Assembly: GCA_036768485.1 (NCBI GenBank)
Contig: JAVLUZ010000151.1
Span: 2,365,330 to 2,429,329, forward strand
Length of the DNA stretch: 64,000 nucleotides
From: Mermis nigrescens
Lineage: Eukaryota > Nematoda > Enoplea > Mermithida > Mermithidae
Reading direction: 5' to 3'
Shown one piece after another: positions 1 to 52,821 of this stretch. Each line of letters begins with the position of its first letter. The stretch's first letter is position 1. A model generated the notes under the pieces. It was not told the DNA's origin. It did not search any database and saw only the letters and a list, made by a program, of their open reading frames with translations. The position numbers and the translations under genes were made by a program.

Positions 1-652
1 TCTACAAAGATTTGTTCGCTCATACAAAGACACTACTTAATTTACTGGTCCCCCATTTTGGGATATCACCCTTCCCTCAACTCTGGACCTTGGGAAACTA
101 TGATCGGAAAGTACAGTGCAGTTTCTGTCTTATTACCTACCACACCAGAATTGGATGACTGAAAAAGCGTGTTTAAACATGCATTACTGCAAAAGCGAGC
201 ACAACAATGGCTACAGTTCTGTCTTTATTTAGCTTATTTCGTTTGTTTGTTTATTTCTTTGACACTGTTTTCTTATTTATGTATAGTAATAAAAGTTTTT
301 AAGTGCTTGTTCAGCCATATTTTTTATTAAGTTTTTCAAGTCTTCAATGGCAACTTGTTAAATTAAGTGTGCTTTCATTCTGCTGACTTTATTCAATGAA
401 TCCTTCACACATTTAATCTACTATTATTGAAAATGACATTCGATAAAGTGTTCAATATTACGATTATTCTCTAGCTCATGTGCATACAAAATATTCTAAG
501 TGCACTATTTATGGGTATAGGTATATAAGCTTGACCCTCGGCATTACCCTCGGCCTCGGCCTCGGCCTCGGCCTCGGCCGAGGCAAGGATTTTAAGGCGC
601 CTCGGCCTCGGCCGAGGCCGAGGGTCCAAAAGTACCCTCGGTCCGATCACTG
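1..652 (-). mobile_element. hAT-like element, end fragment (cut by window start)
   Basis: This segment is the reverse complement of the first ~655 bases of the complete element at 5259-7856. It ends at 652 in the same terminus (reads CAGTGATCGGACCGAGG on the minus strand). Just inside that end lies an array of CCTCGG/CCGAGG hexamers (about 537-625). The other end is outside the window, so the target duplication cannot be checked. The long LGLG/PRPR reading frames over the hexamers are artefacts of the 6-bp period. Confidence 0.75.
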
Positions 653-1229
653 GCCCACATCCAGGGAGGAGAGGCACGTGCCCCGTCCCCAGAAATTAAA
701 TTTACGGACGATTTTTTTCCCTTTTTTCCGCAGAAATTTTCTACGCGAGTCTAATTGCCACCTGTTTTCAGTACCAAGCGCGCGCTTAAAATATTTCTTA
801 TTCGATCTTTAAATAACTTGAAGCATATTTTGCATCAACGTCTTCTGTTTTTCACAGGTTTTACGCACAAAATAAGGTCCCTACAAGAAGCGATAATGAC
901 AGACATAATTTGTCGATGATAATGAATTTTTGTGATGAATTGAGATTTTTAGACTGATTTCAGAATCAAAATTAGACTATTTTATGAAAATTTCCACGTT
1001 ACAATTCAACGTTAAGGTTCTATTTTCATAAAATTTTCTGGAGCTTAGTCTTGCTAGTGGATACCGCCCATACTCGTCCTGTGTGCTTGTTTGGTACCCA
1101 CTTGATGTTGATACCAAAGCTTATTACGTCAGTTTATTTTGTGGGATCATTTATTTAAGAACCGCAAAAATATGAAGAAAATTCTTATAATCTTTCTCGT
1201 TTTTGGCGATTTTATGCTTTTTACGTACT
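653..1229. other. Upstream region of fem-1, nothing recognised
   Basis: AT-rich DNA between the transposon end and the fem-1 first coding exon. I see no clear core promoter, exon or RNA gene. If the gene has a 5'UTR exon or promoter nearby it would lie here or further upstream. Confidence 0.4.
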
Positions 1230-1243
1230 AACTCCTTTTCTAG
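1230..1243 (+). promoter_or_regulatory. 3' splice site two bases before the fem-1 start codon
   Basis: A pyrimidine run ends in CTAG at 1243, and the start ATG is at 1246. This leaves a 2-base leader. That spacing is typical of spliced-leader trans-splicing but would also fit an intron in the 5'UTR. No matching donor or SL exon is identified in the window. Confidence 0.55.
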
Positions 1244-1245
1244 AT

Positions 1246-41776
<40,531 letters not shown>

Positions 41777-42089
41777 TCAAAATTTATTTTATATCGATTT
41801 TATCATTCGTCATTTTTCCGCTTTTTCGCATTTTTTCTCGTCGATTCGGATTTTGATCGGGGAGTTGGTCAATTTTTTGTAGATAGGTACCATCAGACCC
41901 GTTATTTTGGGAAGAGGCCAAAAATTTCGAAATCAGATATCTCGTGGACCATTGAGATAGTCGGAAATGTATTTATTTTTGAGCGTTGCTCGGCTAACTC
42001 TATACAATGACAATGAAAAATTTTTAAAAATCAAAAAATTCTTCACGCTTTGTTGCGTACCCATACACAGGGTTGCTTCAGAAACGAGT
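41777..42089. other. 3' flank of fem-1, nothing recognised
   Basis: Presumed 3'UTR and start of intergenic DNA. No AATAAA seen. The segment 41925-42030 resembles the left part of the 27303 element (ATATCTCG..GACCATT). Confidence 0.4.
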
Positions 42090-42308
42090 GGTAGGTGGGC
42101 AGCACCAAAATTCTGGGGGGTGCAAGGTTTTTCAAAGGTCAAAAAATGGTCTTAAAATGGTGGTATGGCGAAAAAACACCATTTTTTAACGTTTCTCATC
42201 GAGCACTATGCATTGGCATCAAAAATTGAATTTTGTGGGTATTTGGGTTTCTAGGGGTATTCGGCCTTCTGGGGGTGCGCACCCCCAAAACCTCCACGCC
42301 CACGTATA
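42090..42308 (+). mobile_element. hAT-like MITE, CANANNTGGGC family, copy 3
   Basis: Same family and orientation as 35492-35748 (GTGGGCAGCACC ... CACGCCCACGTA). I could not find a matching duplication, so the borders are approximate. Confidence 0.6.
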
Positions 42309-43317
42309 GTGCTTTATTGATCCCTATAACTTCTCCGATACATTACCAGATTAATTGCGGTATGATTCGTCTTGGAGCTTATTAAGTCTGCAAGAACGAG
42401 CTTAAGCTTCAATCAAGCGGTTAAGCTGCTGTTATTTTACACGAAGTTAAGTAGAAGTCGTGTTTTTCATATTTTTGCAGATTTTTTTGCCTAAAACAAG
42501 CTACATATCTTTACAACAGTGTAATTCGTCGATATACAAATATAATTAAACGCGGTTTATTTTATGTGCAGCCAATATTATTTGTCTACTGCTCCGTTTA
42601 TTTTTATTTTGATTGAATCAGCCTGTGCGGAACAGCTGCACCTTTCTCACGGGTTGTTGAATTCATTCATCAACGTTTTTAATTTGCTAGCACTTGCCTA
42701 TAAGTGTATTCTTCGATTAAGTTAATTCATTTTAGCAGCAATTTAAACACTGTAAAGGAAATTAGGTGATTAATAAACGATTAAAAAGGCTTTAAAATAA
42801 AAGGGGTTGCATTTAAGTGTTTTACGATATTGTTAAGTTGTAGGGTTTATAAAGGCAAATAATCTTACTGACAGATGCTTTTATGACTCGAAAACGGCTG
42901 CTGCCTAACTTATTGTAGACCAACAGCAGCTCAACCAGAATGTATAAAACTTCACCACATTTTTACAGGGGTAATAGGCTCTTGAAGAAAGCAAATCGCA
43001 TTGAATTTGGTCAAGTATTGGAGAAGTTATAAGGACCAATATGTCATTCGTTTTTTCGGCCATTCTGTACAAAGAAATTTTCAAACTAACAATTGATTTC
43101 ACATCATGCAATCCATGAACAGTTTCCTCAATTTCGTCTCTATACTCAATCATTTTGCTTTTGCGAAGAAAAATACGGAAAATCATTTATTTGGCACTCC
43201 CGTAAAAATTTGAAGGCCTTCTTGTCCGTCTCAAGTTTTATTGATTTAGTAGACAAAAATTACACAAAATCAGAAACCAGGCACGAAAAATGTTGCGTTT
43301 CTTAAATAGCTGAGAAG
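42309..43317. other. Intergenic DNA, nothing recognised
   Basis: AT-rich. An antisense frame (42905-43186) has a protein-like composition but matches nothing I know. Confidence 0.45.
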
Positions 43318-43567
43318 CATACCCGGGCATGGGGGTTTGGGGGGTATGCACTCCCCTCCCCGAGAAACCAGAATACCCCCCCCCGATTTCAATTTTTGAT
43401 TTTTTTTCGTTTTTTCCGCAATTTTTTGATGCCAATGGATAGTGCTCGATGAGGAACGTTGAAAAATGGTGTTTCTTCGCCATACCACTACTTTTAAGGC
43501 CATTTTTTTACCTTTGAAAAAATCTTGCACCCCCCCCCCTTCAGAACTTTGGTGCCGCCCACCTACG
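43318..43567 (-). mobile_element. hAT-like MITE, CANANNTGGGC family, copy 4
   Basis: Flanks ctgagaag (43310-43317) and cttagaag (43568-43575), 7 of 8. Ends CATACCCGGGC / CGTAGGTGGGC inverted. Confidence 0.8.
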
Positions 43568-43829
43568 CTTAGAAGTATGTCAAACGCCTTATTTTTGTTT
43601 TTTCAAAGCGCATTTTAAGAATCTTTAATTTTTCCTTCGGGTACGTTGGTAAGAAACATTAAAAATTTTTTATATCGGTCGCCCCTACCTCGATATGGGC
43701 CAAATTACTATCATTTTTCGACGTTTAAACTCGGAGATTTAAGTTTAAGCTTTTTCCTTTAAATTTTCATCGTTTACGAATAATTTATGCCTGCGCATTC
43801 TGAAAAAAGTGAGGCAGATAACTCACTAG

Positions 43830-44648
43830 CAGTGATCGTGCGGGGTCAGATTTCCAACCCCGGTCGGGGTCGGGGATGAACAATCCCGGTTTTCGGGGTC
43901 GGGTCGGGGTTGAAGATTAACAGTTAACATTGTATGATTTCATACCAATTTCAAAAGGATAAAAACGATACCTTCACTTGTTTGTAGAGCAAACTAATAA
44001 AGCTGGTTATGTTCAACGTTTTATTTTCATTCCAAGTTCAAACATGGTTTTAGCACTTTAGCATTCCTTTCAATTTTAATCACTAATCGCTCTCGCTTTT
44101 TCGTATTCTTCCATAGTTTTTTCTACACGGTATTCTATGGCGCGCTGATAGTAGAAGAGCCAAATTAGCTTTCCAGCATTTTTGGGCAGCAAAAAAAACA
44201 TTTTTGGTAAAGAATCGAAGTGCTGCCAAATTATAGATTGTTTTGGCATTGACGTAATTGAGTAGTGAGCGCAGATAGATGGAGGCTAACGCATAATATT
44301 ATAATAAATCCATAGTGTATTTTTATGAATGACAAAATGCAGAGCGTTTCGGCGCATTTTATGGTGATAAATATGCGAACATGTATGTACGTGTTAATAA
44401 CATGGCGACCAGGCGTACATTTTACGAAATATCGCGAGTGTCGAGTTTAACATAATCAAGCTCGTGAATGAATCATCCTTGTTTGGTGTTTGCCGAATTT
44501 GTTTGTTATTTATACAATTCTATGTACCAAAAAATTAAATGCTATATTTCACCCCCGAAAAAAGGTCCAACCCCGACTCGAAAAATCTTGCCCCCGGTCT
44601 GGGTTTAGGCGGGGATTTTTCGGAGTCGGGGTCCCCGTACGATCATTG
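43830..44648. mobile_element. hAT-like element with GGTCGGG arrays
   Basis: Ends CAGTGATCGTGCGGGG and, inverted, CAATGATCGTACGGGG (14 of 16). G-rich GGTCGGG units lie inside both ends (43855-43915 and about 44560-44640). The left flank ctcactag and right flank cactagaa share cactag, compatible with a decayed duplication but not aligned. Third family with this design, after 2323-3503 and 5259-7856. Confidence 0.65.
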
Positions 44649-45366
44649 CACTAGAAAAATAATTGAATAGATACCTGACTTAAATTGACGCGATAAAATG
44701 GCTGAAATAGCGTATATTACTGTATTTGCCTTTTTTCGCTGTGTAAACTATTTTTGCATTTGATAAATTCTATTGTATAGATATATTTTAAAACGTCTTA
44801 AGTGTGATTCCGAGGCCTTGTGCATGAAATTTAATTTTCGGCACCAATTTGTAGCTACAAAAGTATTTTATAGCCAGCCCACAGTAAAACAATTTTGCAA
44901 AGTAAAACTTTATGTGGCTGGTGATTGCCATTTACTCTGTCGAATAAATCTGGATCAATTGTAATTAATTTAATTAAATAATTACATATTATTTATTTTT
45001 AGCCTGTTGCTGAACTCGCTCGGGAATTGATCGTTCTTAGTGCTTTATCCCGATTTTTCAACTGCTCGACGGATTTGGTAATGACCAGCGTTGCGACGCC
45101 GGTCTGGTGTGAAATATTGAGCTTCTTTGGGTCAAAATGACGTCAAAAACTGGTATAAATACTAAAATAGCGTTAAAACGAATAGTATCTGGCCGATTTT
45201 AATCACTTTTTAAGAAAATTCTTATATTTTCATCGGGTTTTAGTCCTCATTTCGCCTCATTCTTAGAGAATTTACCATTTTCCATTCTGGGGGGTTTAAA
45301 CCCCTTAAATTACCGACGCGTATGTCTCATCACAACTAAGTCGTAATGAAGAAGTTGGGTGCTACA
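44649..45366. other. Intergenic DNA, nothing recognised
   Basis: AT-rich DNA with short frames only. Confidence 0.45.
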
Positions 45367-45615
45367 CACACATGGGCGTGGGGGGTATGCACCCCCCAGA
45401 AGTTGAAATACCTCCCAGAAATCAAAATACCCCCAGAATTCAAATTTTGAAATTTTTTTGCTTTTTCAGCGATTTTTTATGCCATTGGATAGTGCTCGAT
45501 GAGAAACGTCGAAAAATGGTGTTTTTCGCTATACGATCACTTTTAAGACCATTTTTTGACCTTTGAAAATTTTTTCACCCCCCATCCCCCGGAATTTTGG
45601 TGCTGCCCACCTTTG
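45367..45615 (-). mobile_element. hAT-like MITE, CANANNTGGGC family, copy 5
   Basis: Perfect 8-bp duplication gtgctaca (45359-45366 and 45616-45623). Ends CACACATGGGC / CAAAGGTGGGC inverted. Confidence 0.83.
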
Positions 45616-46497
45616 GTGCTACAGTATATATATGGACATTCGGTTCCCGAGCGACTTCATGGACCAGTTGAAAAAAGGAACATAAAAACTAATAAATTAG
45701 CAATTAAATGAATAAAATAGAAATTAAATGATTAAATCCGATTAAACTAGCTATAGTCTATTTCCCGAAACCTTATGCATGGAAATCAATTTTCAACGAC
45801 TAGCGAGCTGATACAAAAATGGTTTCTACGCAGTTTACTGTCATACAATTTCGCATAGTGAAACTTCAAATACTTATTTATTACTATGCACAGTATCTGG
45901 ATCGCTGCTTCAGTTTAAACCGCTTTTGTAATCGATTTACATTAACTAAAGAATTGAGATCCATGCACAAGGTCTCGTGAAACAGACTATAGGCTCCTTC
46001 ATTCATTTGAGAGCTTTTTCGTTAAATTTAATCCATGTGAATTGGGCCACAAAAGTGGCTAGCAGCCTTGTGCAGTTTTGCCGCTTCTCGACAGTGAAAA
46101 ATATCGTATAAACCGATATACTGTAGAATATCACTTCGTATTAGTTAACAATAAATTTTAGTTCTAATCTATTTGAAACAGCTTTTGAATAAATGGAGCA
46201 GATTATAGGTACATAAATACATTTATTCGACAAATGCTACTCGTGCACAGACTTTCGTGAAATAGGTTGAATTTGTTGATGTGATGAGCGACAACAATTT
46301 ATAATTTTCGTCCCATGCGAACAGTACATATAGTATAAGATTCGACTTTTTTTCAGCAATTTTGTCCAATGCTCTGCGTTTTTGTTTCTCTGAAGCTTTA
46401 TTTTGACGTTTAGTTCTAGTATTCGAGTGTCTAATAAAATTCAATTCTGAGTCATCATTCTTAAATATGAGCAGCATGTAGGTTGCGTGTTAGCGTG
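45616..46497. other. Intergenic DNA, nothing recognised
   Basis: AT-rich. An antisense frame (46223-46477) is Lys/Arg-rich but unrecognised. Confidence 0.45.
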
Positions 46498-47626
46498 TAC
46501 TCCGTCAACTGGGGTTTCTTTGCCGAGTATGGGGTAATTTTGCCATCAATGTTTTTTTATTGCAGACTGCTTTCATTGTCGCAGGTCATGTATGGTGCGC
46601 TATTTTTGGATGTTTTCGATTTATCACTGTATTGTTCATCTGGCAACAAAGAAAGAATGGATTCTTTAAGTTCTCCGAGTGTCTATTCTCGTTTTTGTGA
46701 GGACTATTATTTTTTAGCAAGTTTTTATCAACTCATAAGCGTTCAGGCTACTCGAAAACCTGAAACGGATTGTTTTTATTGTTTAGGCTTATCGAAACTA
46801 CGGATGTTTTGCTTCCAGAAAATGTGTCTTTTTCGTATTTTGTTGTATATAAAGCTTCCAGAAAAATCGGTGGGCAATGTTCCCCGCGCAACCTATCGTA
46901 AAATGAAAACTTGTTTTACCCAATTCTTAAACTCGAAAACTCATCAAAATAAAAGGATTTTATTTATGTTTAAGCATTGACAAGAATTTTGAATCGTGCC
47001 CTTTAGTCTGAATAGAAATATGTGCAATCTGTCATCAAAACTAATATTGTCTGGGCTTAAATTTTTTTGTATGGGACAAAGATTTCGAGGCTCGTACAAC
47101 GATTTTTGGAGCGATCTTTGTACAAGATTGTACATAAAGTATAGGCGATTTTTGGCTGATTTTTCATTACACAAAAAAATCAGAAGGTTTCTATACAAAA
47201 AAAAGTGCCAAGGCTAGATTAATTTATTTCTTCTGTACCTTCCCACTTTTACTGCGCATATTCAGAAGTTTGTATGATTTTATTTATAAGCTTTTGCATG
47301 ATTTTATCATTGCCAGATTTAGCCATCAATACCTAGTCGGATTATCATGATCTGAAGGTGTGATATTTGGTTCTCCTTACAACAATGTATTTTTGATTCT
47401 GTTCAGGAGTGGCAAATTTACCCCACTTCAAGGTCAAACTTTGCCATACCACTTTTGTGTAAATTATTCGATGTTGTAGCCTGTTTGAATAGAATAATTG
47501 CATGGAATACATTCAACAACTCGCTCTTTATGTTTTGGGAGAATTACAATATCCAAAGACTATTACATCATAAGTTATACTCAGAAAGAGCCAAAAAACA
47601 TGGCAATGTAACCCCAGTTGACGGTA
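46498..47626. mobile_element. Inverted-repeat element, possibly TA-inserting
   Basis: A 23-base inverted repeat (21 matches), starting CCGTCAACTGGGGTT at 46502 and mirrored at 47602-47624, with TA just outside each end (46498 and 47625). This suggests a Tc1/mariner/pogo-like insertion. A 165-codon frame (46483-46980, TTG start) crosses the left end and is not recognisable as a transposase. Confidence 0.55.
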
Positions 47627-47678
47627 CTTATGTGTGATGTACTTGGGTACCCCAACATATGTCTACCCCCTACAGCTA
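47627..47678 (+). repeat. Repeat R, copy 2, left piece
   Basis: Short left part of repeat R (TACTTGGGTACCCC...), interrupted by element B. It continues at 61691. Confidence 0.65.
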
Positions 47679-48921
47679 TGTAGATAGTGTATCTACACGT
47701 GCCGTTACTTGTACGGCCTTTGCGCACCTTAGTGCGCCAATTCCGACCATCCGGTCTTTTGGTTCCACTGTGGCGATCCAGCCATATTTTCAGATCGTCG
47801 ATAGTATGACATGCGGAGGCATTCCGACCACGCAGTGTCAATTGGTTGGACTCTTGTCGCTATGTGTCGCGAGGGATACAAAGATGCGACCTTTTACTGT
47901 GGAACCCCCTACAAGTCCCCTATCAATTTTTACATTTAAAACATAGGCGACATGACCGCTATTCACGTTGAGCCTGTGCGGAGACCCGAAAAATCTATGT
48001 GCAAGCAGCACCCATTTTTGTTATAAACACATTATACAATATTTTCTTCTTATATTACTGTAGGCCATTCCCCCTACGATTATTAGTCTGATTAGTCTAG
48101 TTGGTGGCAGTTTAGCCTTTTGCGTTTTCGGCGTGTCGTTTCCGACTCTATCAGCGCCATTTCTTGTACATTGTTTTAATTCGGTAAAAGCACGAAAATC
48201 AACTGCCTAGAGGTGCAATATATCGCAGGTAGTTTGGATTTGGGATCTAGGCCGGCCATAAATTTAATTCTTGCCGGATTTTGTTGGGTAAAACCTTTTA
48301 TTTATCATTTCGTGCAAAATTCATAATTCCTTTTTCGAACCAAAAATCTATAAAAATTATTACATAATTTTTATAGTAGATGACAGCCCGGATTAGAGCT
48401 CTTTGTTGTTGTGATTTAAGTACAGAGTGCTATTGGAACCGGAATTTATAAGTAGTTTCGCCATAGGTAATCTGGTGCGAAACCTTTTCAATTCTTTTCG
48501 CGAAAAATTATTCTTTTGGTCTAAAAAGGTCCAAGGACCTAGGGCGAATACCGGGGTTATCTAATTACTCCTGGTTAAGATCTGCGGTCGGCATCTCCAT
48601 CCCATAATCTCCATAAGTACCGGACCAATTACGTCCGTGGAGATTTTAGGTAGTAGGTATTCAGGGTCATTTTGGAAGAGTGCAGGTTTTTACCGCAGCT
48701 TCTTGACCAGCGCTAATTGTAGCATAGGTACTTAGGTAAGCCCCGAAGGTACTTACTGGGGTTCGTTGCTTTCGTAGTTGTTGTGTGTTGGGTATCTTCT
48801 CTGACGGCGTGCTGTCGGTTTAGTTATCCGTACATACTTCAAGTACTAAATCAGCCAACTCATTTGCGCGCGCTAAGATACTCCAATAACTCGAAAGCGG
48901 GCGAAGCCCCTCTAAGTTACA
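47679..48921 (+). repeat. Left LTR of element B
   Basis: TGTA...TACA, 1243 bp. Shares the opening TGTAGATAGTGTATCTACAC and several internal blocks with the LTRs of A, but is clearly diverged. Confidence 0.95.
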
Positions 48922-48922
48922 T

Positions 48923-48958
48923 TGGAGTTTCACCCCCTTAAGGTTGCTCGCGACAACC
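48923..48958 (+). promoter_or_regulatory. Primer-binding site and leader palindrome (element B)
   Basis: TGG starts one base after the LTR. The downstream GGTTGCTCGCGACAACC (48942-48958) is identical to element A. Confidence 0.55.
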
Positions 48959-49395
48959 GATCCGGTGTCTGTCATCATTTAAATTAATACATAATATTTT
49001 CTTTACCCAAAAATATTTATTTTGGCATTCTAAAAATGTGTATTGTTTCGCCCGTATATTTTTATCGTATTGTCCGCGCCGCGGCAGTGCGCAGATAAGT
49101 TAAGCGTTCGTGGCAAAGAATTTCTGTATTTGTGGTAAAGTCGCTGGTATTTTTCCTATATACCTATTCGACTAAGCGAAATATTTTCGCCATTTGCCAC
49201 GCTCATAAACCTCTTTTGTGCCTCTCTCTTTCGTACTCGTTGCTATTTTGGCATATAGAGGTACGTTTTTAGGAAAAACCCATACCTAGAGGGGTCCAAT
49301 TCGAAAAAATTTTTTCGGATTTTAAGATAGCCGAATTTTTGGAGAAAAAATTTTCTTTTACCTAACGTTTATATTTCAAACGTTCCATTTTTATA
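48959..49395 (+). other. Untranslated leader of element B
   Basis: Homologous to the leader of A (14874-15290). No gene. Confidence 0.5.
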
Positions 49396-52300
49396 ATGGG
49401 TGGTAAGAAAATTCTACGTACCCCTCCAGCTAAAAAGGTGCCGCCACAAGCCTGTCCTGCGCGCCAATTACAGACTGATCAAACCAGTTCTTCGGCGATT
49501 GATAATACTACTTTACCCCCTTCGGCAAATAATAACTCTGTTATTCCTTCTGATAATGAGTCTACTACCGGCAGTGTGCATTCCGGAACCGGTAATTCTG
49601 CTGATACACAAATTGAAGTAAATCCTGATGCAATGATTGTTAATAATGATCTTAACTTGCGCGCGAATAACGACGATAACCAGACGGAAAACGAAGCCGT
49701 TTTACCTGGTCGAACTTTTGATGTGGAAAGTAATGCATCTGAAAAGCAAAATGAGGATGAAACTCGTCCTAATTCGTCAAATTCTGATCGAATTCTTTCG
49801 ACTATTCTTGAGAGTATTCAAAAAATGAATTTTCAGCACGCGCAAGAAATGCGCCAAGTGTGTGACAAAATTAATAATTTAAGGCTTACGGCTACATTTT
49901 CTGCTCGCCCTGAGGCTAATCAGTCTTTGCGAGTACATAACGACGAAAACGTGATTAATGATGTGCCTATCGAGTTACCAAAACGGCGTGTCGAACAGAC
50001 GGTAAATAACGAAACCGAGTTTGATAATTCATCACCTGTCATTCGGCCTCCAATTAATAATCCTAAGCCTAAGGTTATACTCGCGTCCGAAAGGACATCT
50101 GTGCCTATTTTACCTATGAGTGATCGTACGCCTGTTGATTTTAGATCGTCGCGTATGCGTGAGCAGCATGTGCAAAACCCTCTTTTTGCGGATAATTTAC
50201 CTAATTCTGCGCATCCTATGCAGCACGCGTTTAATCAGCAAAGTGTTGAAAATGCGCCTACTTTTTCAGAATTTTTGCAGCGGCCTTTAAATCAGCTAGC
50301 GCCTGAATTTGTGCCTAATGCTGTAAATAATACGCAACATCCTTCTTTAAATCCGCCGCCTTTGCATTATTTTCCTCCTAACGCAGAAAGCGCGCCCATG
50401 CAGCACGCGTCACATCTAAGGAGCGATAATTTTTCAGCGCAAGGTAATTTAGCAAATCCTAACGACGAATCCATGCCGATCAGGGACAATATAGTCGCGC
50501 CGCCAGCCAGTCAGCGCTGCGTTACATTTTCAGATGAGGACACTAGCTCGTCGCAGCAGGAAGATTCGCATCGCTTGCGCCACAGTGGAAGTTCGAGTCG
50601 CGGTTCTCGTCGCTCGCGCCATAATTCAGATTCTTCATCATCTTCGCGCAATAAATCATCTGTTGCTGAAGCCATTAATCGCGGTCCTTTCATACAGCAA
50701 ATGCATATAGCAGTCGCTGCTAGGAAATCTTTTCAGGGTGAAAAAACTGATATTCAAAAATTTTTCAGCGAATTTGAAAGATTGGCAAAAATATATAAAA
50801 TCGACAAAAAAGATAGAGCTGAATTTGTTTCATCATTTTTTGACGACTATGCGTTAAATTTGTATGAAGCGTTACCTCAAGAAGTGTGTAATTCTTATAC
50901 TAAGACTAAGTACGCTATGATCGCAGAATTTCGCCCTCTCGATCACGATACGTTATATGACCACTTTCTTGACCGTAAGTAACAGCCCAATGAGTCTGTC
51001 CAAGCTTACTATCTCGCGCTTCACAAACAATTAAGACGCGCTAGACCTCATATTGAAACCGACTCTGAGCAGTTCAACGAAATGCTTTGACATCAATTAA
51101 AGCGCGGTATGCTACCTGAAATTTCAACTGCAGCCTATCAACGCGCACCTGAAGCTGAGTTACATGAATTTTTGCATAATGCTAAATGCGCAGAGTATGC
51201 AGCTCGCCAAATTGTAGCGAAAAAAGCGCCAACGCCTTATGTCTCGACCATCGCCAACCCTACTACTGGTGCAATTCCTGAAGAATCTGTTCGTTTTTCT
51301 AATAATGCTGATCCTGATTGTTCGCGCAATAAGACATTTTCTCGATCAAAACGCCACAAAAATGAGCAATCTACAGTGCGTAAATTTTGCAATTTTTGTA
51401 AGCGCACGTGTCATGTTGAAGAACAATGTTTTAAAAAGATAAGACAGCGCAAATTCGACAAAAATGCCCAGCAAGCAAAATTCGAGCCCGCCTCGTGTCA
51501 ACGTAGTCAGTCGCGTTCTTGGAATAATCGTAATTGTTCATCATTGCGCTCAAATTATAATAATCGACCTCAGTATAAGCCTAGATATCGCGATCAAAGC
51601 CAAAATTGCCAACCTATTTCGCAAAGTTCTGACGCACGTTTTGATTCTAGACGCTCGCATCCAATTTTTAGGCAAAGCTATAACGACTATGCGCCGAATT
51701 ATCGCCAAAACTATCAGAATCAGCCTTATGATAATCGCATGCAATCTTATGACTATCGCCAAAATAATCCTTATGTGACTCATCCGCCAGAACAGCGTAA
51801 CACGTATTATAATTCCAATTATTGTTCTGCGCCGCGAAATTATCCTCCTAATGTCACATATGTAGCGGATTACCAGCCCGCCAGAGAATATCCCCCGCCG
51901 CAACCGCCCTACTCGCCTAAAAAAGATGCAAACAGGGTCACTTCTCATCAATCTGAAGCAATTAAGTGGGAAGAAAATTTTGCATCCCAAGCATTTTTGG
52001 AAGAATATGATAGATTGCAACGAAGATTAGCAGTTCTCGAAAAAATGACTTCATACCCCACCTTAAATCAGGATTCTGAAATTCCGATAGTTAGTCATGC
52101 AGGTACAAATTTACCCACCATTTTGGCTGAAATTCATGGTGTAAAAATCCCGGCACTAATTGACATTGGCTCGCAAGTTACAATGATGACTACTGCAGCA
52201 TTTTTAAGACTTGGTTTCAGGTTACCTCCGAAACAAACGTCTAAAGTAGTGCACAGTGTAGGTGACACAACAGTAGTTGTTCGCTTTAATTTTAATATGA

Positions 52301-52821
52301 CTATAACTATCGCAGATCATTCTATACCTACGTTGGTGTCTATTATCGATAAACTACCAGAAGACATGCTTCTCGGTTTTGATTTTTGCCATTCCGCATT
52401 ACTCTGGGTAAATCCTATCAAAGATTGCGAGTTCATAAACGGTATAAAATTAAATCTCTTATCACCGAGCAAAAAATTACAGTATCGCACCAATCCAAAT
52501 GCTAAAATCGCATGTCCTACCTGCGTGCATGTTTCAATTTCAGAGCCAATCACAATTTTGCCGCGACACAAATTAATAACACCTGCATATATAAGTCATG
52601 GTTCCTATGATGCTGATATTGCACTTTTTGAGCCCGATCCAGATTTCATGCGCAAAAGTTCACTTTTTGTCGCCCCTGCAATCGTCGACACCTCAGTTTC
52701 AGTTTTTCCTCTGCGATTATGTAACATCTCGAAATCGCCTGTTCAAGTCGACACTGGAGAGCTAATTGGATCGCTAACGTCTGATGTTGATGTCGAAATC
52801 TCATGTTTCTGTTTCAGATGA
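49396..52821 (+). pseudogene. gag: Gag-protease of element B (two stops, then a frameshift)
   Basis: Starts MGGKKILRTP and is in frame where element A is broken at 15320. In-frame TAA at 50980-50982 (Gln codon in A) and TGA at 51088-51090 (Arg position in A). The zinc knuckle is kept (C-x2-C-x4-H-x4-C, about 51388-51429). The protease motif reads Asp-Ile-Gly (52162-52170) instead of Asp-Thr-Gly. A one-base gain near 52795 shifts the frame before RT. Confidence 0.9.

Noticed and set aside
471..812. Open frames on both strands with LGLG/PRPR/AEAE repeats (also 5176-5438 and 7739-7954)
   Set aside because: They are produced by the CCGAGG hexamer arrays of hAT-like elements. A 6-bp period leaves all frames open.
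46483..46980. 165-codon frame as a host gene
   Set aside because: TTG start, no recognisable domain, and it crosses the end of an inverted-repeat element.
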